From DAIDJD01 sp035485275 (GTDB lineage: Bacteria; Oederibacteriota; JAJYGY01; DAIDJD01), in the NCBI GenBank assembly GCA_035485275.1, contig DATHOE010000009.1:1-64000 (forward strand): 64,000 nt of DNA, read 5' to 3'. Shown here piece by piece: positions 59,418 through 64,000 of this stretch (within the stretch, counting starts at the first letter, position 1; every line of letters begins with the position of its first letter). The notes below the pieces were generated by a model. That model was not told where the DNA came from. It made no database searches and saw only the letters and a list, made by a program, of their open reading frames with translations. A program made the translations under genes and the position numbers.

Positions 59418-59951
59418 ATGAGCATTGAAAAGTCCATCGGGCGACCGGCGAAAGCCCCGCGGGTGAACTTGAAAGACCTTAAGAAGCTCATCGATATGAT
59501 GCGCAAGGCCGAACTCAGCGAAGTCCACATCGAGCAGGAAGGCCTGAAGATCAACCTCAAGAAGGACGAGAAGTCGCCCCTGGTCCCGGGTCCCGCGGCC
59601 CCCGCCGCGGCCCAGCCCGCGGCTTCCGCGGCCGCCGCCGCCCCCGCTCCAGCGCCGGCCGCCGCCCCGGCCGCCCCCGCCGCCCCGGCCCCCGCGGCCG
59701 CGCCGGTCGAGGACGGCGAGGTCGTGCATTCGCCCATGGTGGGCACCCTGTACCGCTCCCCTTCCCCGGACAAGGGGCCCTTCGTCAAGGAAGGTTCCCG
59801 CGTCGAGGTGGGCCAGACCGTCTGCATCATCGAGGCCATGAAGCTGATGAACGAGATCAAGGCCGAGAGCGCCGGGACCCTGGTCCGCTTCCTGTGCGAG
59901 AACACCCAGCCCGTCGAGTTCGGCCAGCCCCTGTACCTGCTCAAACCCTGA
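59418..59951 (+). CDS. accB: Biotin carboxyl carrier protein of acetyl-CoA carboxylase
   Basis: 177 residues. An N-terminal helical domain ([20 protein letters not shown]) that docks to AccC, a long Ala/Pro linker (about 60-100), and the biotinyl domain: [20 protein letters not shown] and [14 protein letters not shown] with biotinylated Lys142 in the EAMKM-like motif (here EAMKL). Followed 31 bases later by accC. AccA and AccD must be elsewhere. Confidence 0.95.
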   Translation: MSIEKSIGRPAKAPRVNLKDLKKLIDMMRKAELSEVHIEQEGLKINLKKDEKSPLVPGPAAPAAAQPAASAAAAAPAPAPAAAPAAPAAPAPAAAPVEDGEVVHSPMVGTLYRSPSPDKGPFVKEGSRVEVGQTVCIIEAMKLMNEIKAESAGTLVRFLCENTQPVEFGQPLYLLKP

Positions 59952-59982
59952 AGCTCCAGCCGCCCCGCTTTGTAGAGGTCCC

Positions 59983-61335
<1,353 letters not shown>

Positions 61336-61375
61336 CCACCGGTCCCTGGATAACAGGGGGCTAGACGGAGCGCCC

Positions 61376-63181
61376 ATGTTCGCCACCCTGCGCCTCCTCT
61401 TCAACGCCACGGCCCTGCTGGCCCTGCTGTGCCTGGCGGCCGTCCTGGGTGTGGTCAGTCTGCACGGCCAAGAGCTGCCCTGGGAGCACCTGGCCCTGGG
61501 CCGGCAGCTCGCGGAGGCCTCCTCCATCCCCGACCACGAAAGCCTGCTGTTCACGGCGCCGGCCTCGGCCCCTTTCGACGCCCGTTCCTGGGCCTGGGAC
61601 TGGGGCGGCTGGCAGGCCTACCACCTCTACGGCCCCTCGGCCCTGCGTTTCGCCGACGCCCTGGTCTGGCTCCTGGCGCTGGCGGCCCTGGCGGCGGCCG
61701 CCTTCCGCCGCGGGGCGCGGCCCTTCAGCACCGCGATCCTGGTGGCCTGGGCCCTGCTGGCGGCCCGCACGGACTTGAGCCCCGGCCCGGACCTCTTCGC
61801 GTTCGCGGCCTTCTGCGCGGCCCTGTGGATCATGGAAGGCGATTTCTGGCCCGCTTTTTTCGGACGCTTCATCTGGCTGGGGCCCCTGGCCGTCCTGGCG
61901 GTGAACGTGAGCCCCGCCGCCTGGCTCCTGGCCCCGCTCGTCCTGCTCACCCTGATGTTCGACGGCGAAGCCTCCCCCCTGGCGCCGCGCCACCCCAAAG
62001 TGGCGAAGACGGTCTTTTGGTCGCTCCTGCTCGTCTGCCTCTGCCTGCATCCCCAGGGGATTTCATCCCTGAGAAGCCTGCCCTCCGCCGTCGAGTTTTG
62101 GGCCCTGCGTCCGGAGGCCTTTGACGCGCGCCAGGGCGCCCTGCTGCTGATGGCCTTCGCCGGCCTCTGCCTGGTGGCCTCGTCCTGGGTCAAGGCGGGC
62201 AGGGCCAAGCTGGCGCGCGAGCTGGCCCTGCTGGCGGCCTTCGCCCTGGCCGCGCTGCTGTCGAGGGCCGCCCTGCCCTTTTTCCTGGCCCTGGCCGCCC
62301 CGCTGTCCGCCGCGCGCTTCGACATGCTGGCGGACGCCCTGCCCGCGCCTTTGCGCAGCCTGCGCTGGCCGGCCAAGCTGGTGGCGCTGAGCGTCCTGCT
62401 CGCCTGGGCCGCCTCCGGCGGATTGCTGGCCCTGTCCCAGGCGGACGGCGGCTCCCCCCAAGGGCCCCAGCAGACCGAGACCTTTTACGCCCAGCAGCTG
62501 CTGGACGAGGACATCCTGTGCCCGCCCGACTGGACGCCCCGGCTGGCCTGGAAGCTGGCGCCCAACGCCCGCTTCGCCCTCGATCCGCGCGGGGTGGCGG
62601 ATCCCGTGCGGGCCGCGGCCCTGCAGGACGCGCTCCAGGCCCGCGGCGACGTGGCCGCGACGCTGGCCCAGCAGGGCGTGGGCATGTGCTGGCTGCCGCG
62701 GGGTTCGCCCCTGGCCCTGGCCCTGGCGGGCAGCCAGACTTGGCAGCCGGTGAGCTTCGACGACGCCGCGGTCGTCTACGTGCCCGACACGCCCGCCAAT
62801 GCGGAGATGATCCGGGTGTGCGCGCCGCGTGGACTGCGGCCCGGGGACCCGGACCAGCCCTTTGACGCGACGCGCCTGGTGCAGTCCGAGGCGGACCTCG
62901 AGGCCGACCTGGCCCGCGACCCGGGCATGGGCGTGGTCTACCTGTACATGGCCCAGCTCTGGCTGGCGCGGGGCCACGCGGCCAAGGCGCGCGAGACCCT
63001 TGAGGGCGGGATCCGGGCCGACCCGGATTTCGCGCCGGACTACGCCCGCCTGGCCGCCCTGCGCGCCGGCCTGGGCGACGCCTCCGACATCGCGGCCGCG
63101 CGCCTCCTGTACCGGGGGGCTTTGCGGCTCCAGGACCGGCCCGAATGGCGCCGGGCCCTGGCCGCGCTGGGGCCCGCGTGA
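61376..63181 (+). CDS. Polytopic membrane protein with C-terminal TPR
   Basis: 601 residues. About ten hydrophobic segments fill residues 5-360. The first periplasmic loop (WEHLALGRQLAEASSIPDHESLLF, then WAWDWGGWQAYHLYG) resembles the loop of GT-C-type proteins in which HLxxGR..PxxDxxxF precedes a WxWxW pattern, so it may be a lipid-linked sugar transferase or a relative that has lost activity. The soluble C-terminus includes a TPR-like helical pair (VVYLYMAQLWLARGHAAKAR, FAPDYARLAALRAGLGD). Starts 40 bases after accC and overlaps the next gene by 4 bases (GTGA). Confidence 0.6.
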   Translation: MFATLRLLFNATALLALLCLAAVLGVVSLHGQELPWEHLALGRQLAEASSIPDHESLLFTAPASAPFDARSWAWDWGGWQAYHLYGPSALRFADALVWLLALAALAAAAFRRGARPFSTAILVAWALLAARTDLSPGPDLFAFAAFCAALWIMEGDFWPAFFGRFIWLGPLAVLAVNVSPAAWLLAPLVLLTLMFDGEASPLAPRHPKVAKTVFWSLLLVCLCLHPQGISSLRSLPSAVEFWALRPEAFDARQGALLLMAFAGLCLVASSWVKAGRAKLARELALLAAFALAALLSRAALPFFLALAAPLSAARFDMLADALPAPLRSLRWPAKLVALSVLLAWAASGGLLALSQADGGSPQGPQQTETFYAQQLLDEDILCPPDWTPRLAWKLAPNARFALDPRGVADPVRAAALQDALQARGDVAATLAQQGVGMCWLPRGSPLALALAGSQTWQPVSFDDAAVVYVPDTPANAEMIRVCAPRGLRPGDPDQPFDATRLVQSEADLEADLARDPGMGVVYLYMAQLWLARGHAAKARETLEGGIRADPDFAPDYARLAALRAGLGDASDIAAARLLYRGALRLQDRPEWRRALAALGPA

Positions 63182-64000
63182 AGGCCCTCTGCCTCCTGCT
63201 GGCCCTGAGCCTGCCCGCGGCCGCGCGCGCCGGCGGCAGCTTCGACAGCGGCTACGGCATCTGGTCCCCTTCCGGGCTCTGGCACCGGGTCACGGCGCCG
63301 GCCTGCGTCAGCCCGCACACCGGCTCGGCCTGCGTCTATTACGGCATCGACTCCAGCTGCACCTACGACAACGGGCAGGTGCAGGACGCCAGCCTCACGA
63401 CCCTGGCGCCCGTGGCCTTGACCGCCTCCACGGCCTTCATCAGTTTCTGGCTGCTCTACGACGTGCAGAGCCTGGATCCGGCCTGCCAGGACCGCCTGCG
63501 CCTGGAATACAGCCCGGACTCGACGCATTGGTACCTGGAGCAGGAGCTGGGGGCCCAGAGCGACCCCAGCGGGGGCTCGCCCCAGGAGGGCTTCGCCAGC
63601 GGCAGCGGCGTGGGCGGGCCGCCCCTGTGGCAGTTCGTGGACCTCAAGCTGTCCTCCTTCGCCGGCACCTCCTACTACTGGCGCCTGCGCTACCTTTCCA
63701 GCGACGAGCAGGCGGGCAATGCCCTGTGCGGCCCGCCGGACCTTCTGCAGGGCTTCCTGGGATACGCCATCGACGACGTCAATATCGGCGATCCCGCCCC
63801 GCCCCTGGCCCTGCAAAAGAGCGCCTCGCCCTCCCTGGGCGCCCCGGGGGGCAGCTTCACCTTCACCCTGAGCGTCACCAACACCTCGGCCGCGTCCGCC
63901 ACGGTCAGCGTGTGGGACACCCTGCCCGCGGGTTATTCCTCGGCTTCGGCGTCCCCCCCCGGATCCGTCAGCGGCGGGCTGGCCCAGTGGACCCTGCCGG
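63178..64000 (+). CDS. Secreted surface protein with DUF11-type repeat, 5' part
   Basis: The frame stays open to the end of the window, giving the first 274 residues. GTG start overlapping the previous stop. Signal peptide MKALCLLLALSLPAAARA, then a ~200-residue jelly-roll-like domain with several Cys (APACVSPHTGSACVYYG, SSCTYDNG, LDPACQDRL) and the end YAIDDVNIGDP, as in MAM/concanavalin-like surface domains. A DUF11/CARDB-like repeat begins near residue 206 (LALQKSASPSLGAPGGSFTF, SVTNTSAASATVSVWDTLP). Such proteins are long cell-surface structures. The 3' end is outside the window. Confidence 0.75.
   Translation, partial: MKALCLLLALSLPAAARAGGSFDSGYGIWSPSGLWHRVTAPACVSPHTGSACVYYGIDSSCTYDNGQVQDASLTTLAPVALTASTAFISFWLLYDVQSLDPACQDRLRLEYSPDSTHWYLEQELGAQSDPSGGSPQEGFASGSGVGGPPLWQFVDLKLSSFAGTSYYWRLRYLSSDEQAGNALCGPPDLLQGFLGYAIDDVNIGDPAPPLALQKSASPSLGAPGGSFTFTLSVTNTSAASATVSVWDTLPAGYSSASASPPGSVSGGLAQWTLP

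Noticed and set aside
61340..61370. Short hairpin CCCTG/CAGGG after accC as a terminator
   Set aside because: Only 5 bp with no T-tract, and the next gene follows after 40 bases.

Overview
The window comes from a GC-rich diderm bacterium, probably an uncultured lineage. Evidence for a double membrane: outer-membrane porins, a PorV/PorQ-like protein, an MCE/Mla lipid transporter and exported proteins with long Ser/Thr/Pro linkers. I cannot assign a phylum from the sequence. Genes are tightly packed, 4-base ATGA/GTGA/TTGA start-stop overlaps are common, and GTG and TTG starts are frequent. I see no rRNA, tRNA, CRISPR array, insertion sequence or prophage. No gene-free stretch exceeds 300 bases; the longest is 7459-7706.

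Layout. 1-6.9 kb: the 3' end of a large surface protein, a PorV/PorQ-like outer-membrane protein and two tandem paralogous porins, closed by a perfect bidirectional terminator. 6.9-12.8 kb: a DEDDh exonuclease, an MgtA-type P-type ATPase, an ABC-2 exporter pair behind a promoter overlapped by a perfect palindrome, and a haem-binding-domain protein. 12.9-37.1 kb: a large surface-glycan island in two divergent arms. The left (minus) arm has split transketolase halves, an epimerase-GT2 fusion, a GT2, a TIGR03032-like propeller protein and a sulfotransferase. Beyond it lie a GT-C membrane protein, its small partner and another propeller protein. The right (plus) arm has a 53-residue membrane protein, a second GT-C protein, a GT2, an SDR, a YerE-like thiamine-diphosphate enzyme, a HAD phosphatase, a NeuB-like synthase, an FkbM methyltransferase and rfbF-rfbG-rfbH. 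RfbFGH should make CDP-4-keto-3,6-dideoxyglucose. With the thiamine enzyme and SDR next to them, the likely product is a branched, yersiniose-like 3,6-dideoxy sugar.

37.1-42.8 kb: rmuC, a minimal mlaE-mlaF-mlaD operon whose MlaD carries a C-terminal beta-rich, barrel-like domain, and a divergent HxlR regulator/SDR pair. 42.8-52.7 kb: a minus-strand minor-pilin-like operon (PilX-, PilV- and PilW-like proteins) enclosing a 1518-residue exported protein with Thr-rich tandem repeats and two malectin-like domains, a possible pilus-tip adhesin. 52.8-64 kb: a YvyF-like zinc-ribbon/HTH protein, an MBL hydrolase, queE and queC, a secreted (alpha/alpha)6-type protein, pepP-efp-accB-accC, a polytopic TPR protein and the 5' part of a DUF11-type surface protein.

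Most attractive for follow-up: the pilin/malectin cassette, the transenvelope-type MlaD and the branched-sugar cluster. Also of note are three short regulatory palindromes and two or three promoters placed so that the transcript would start at or almost at the start codon.
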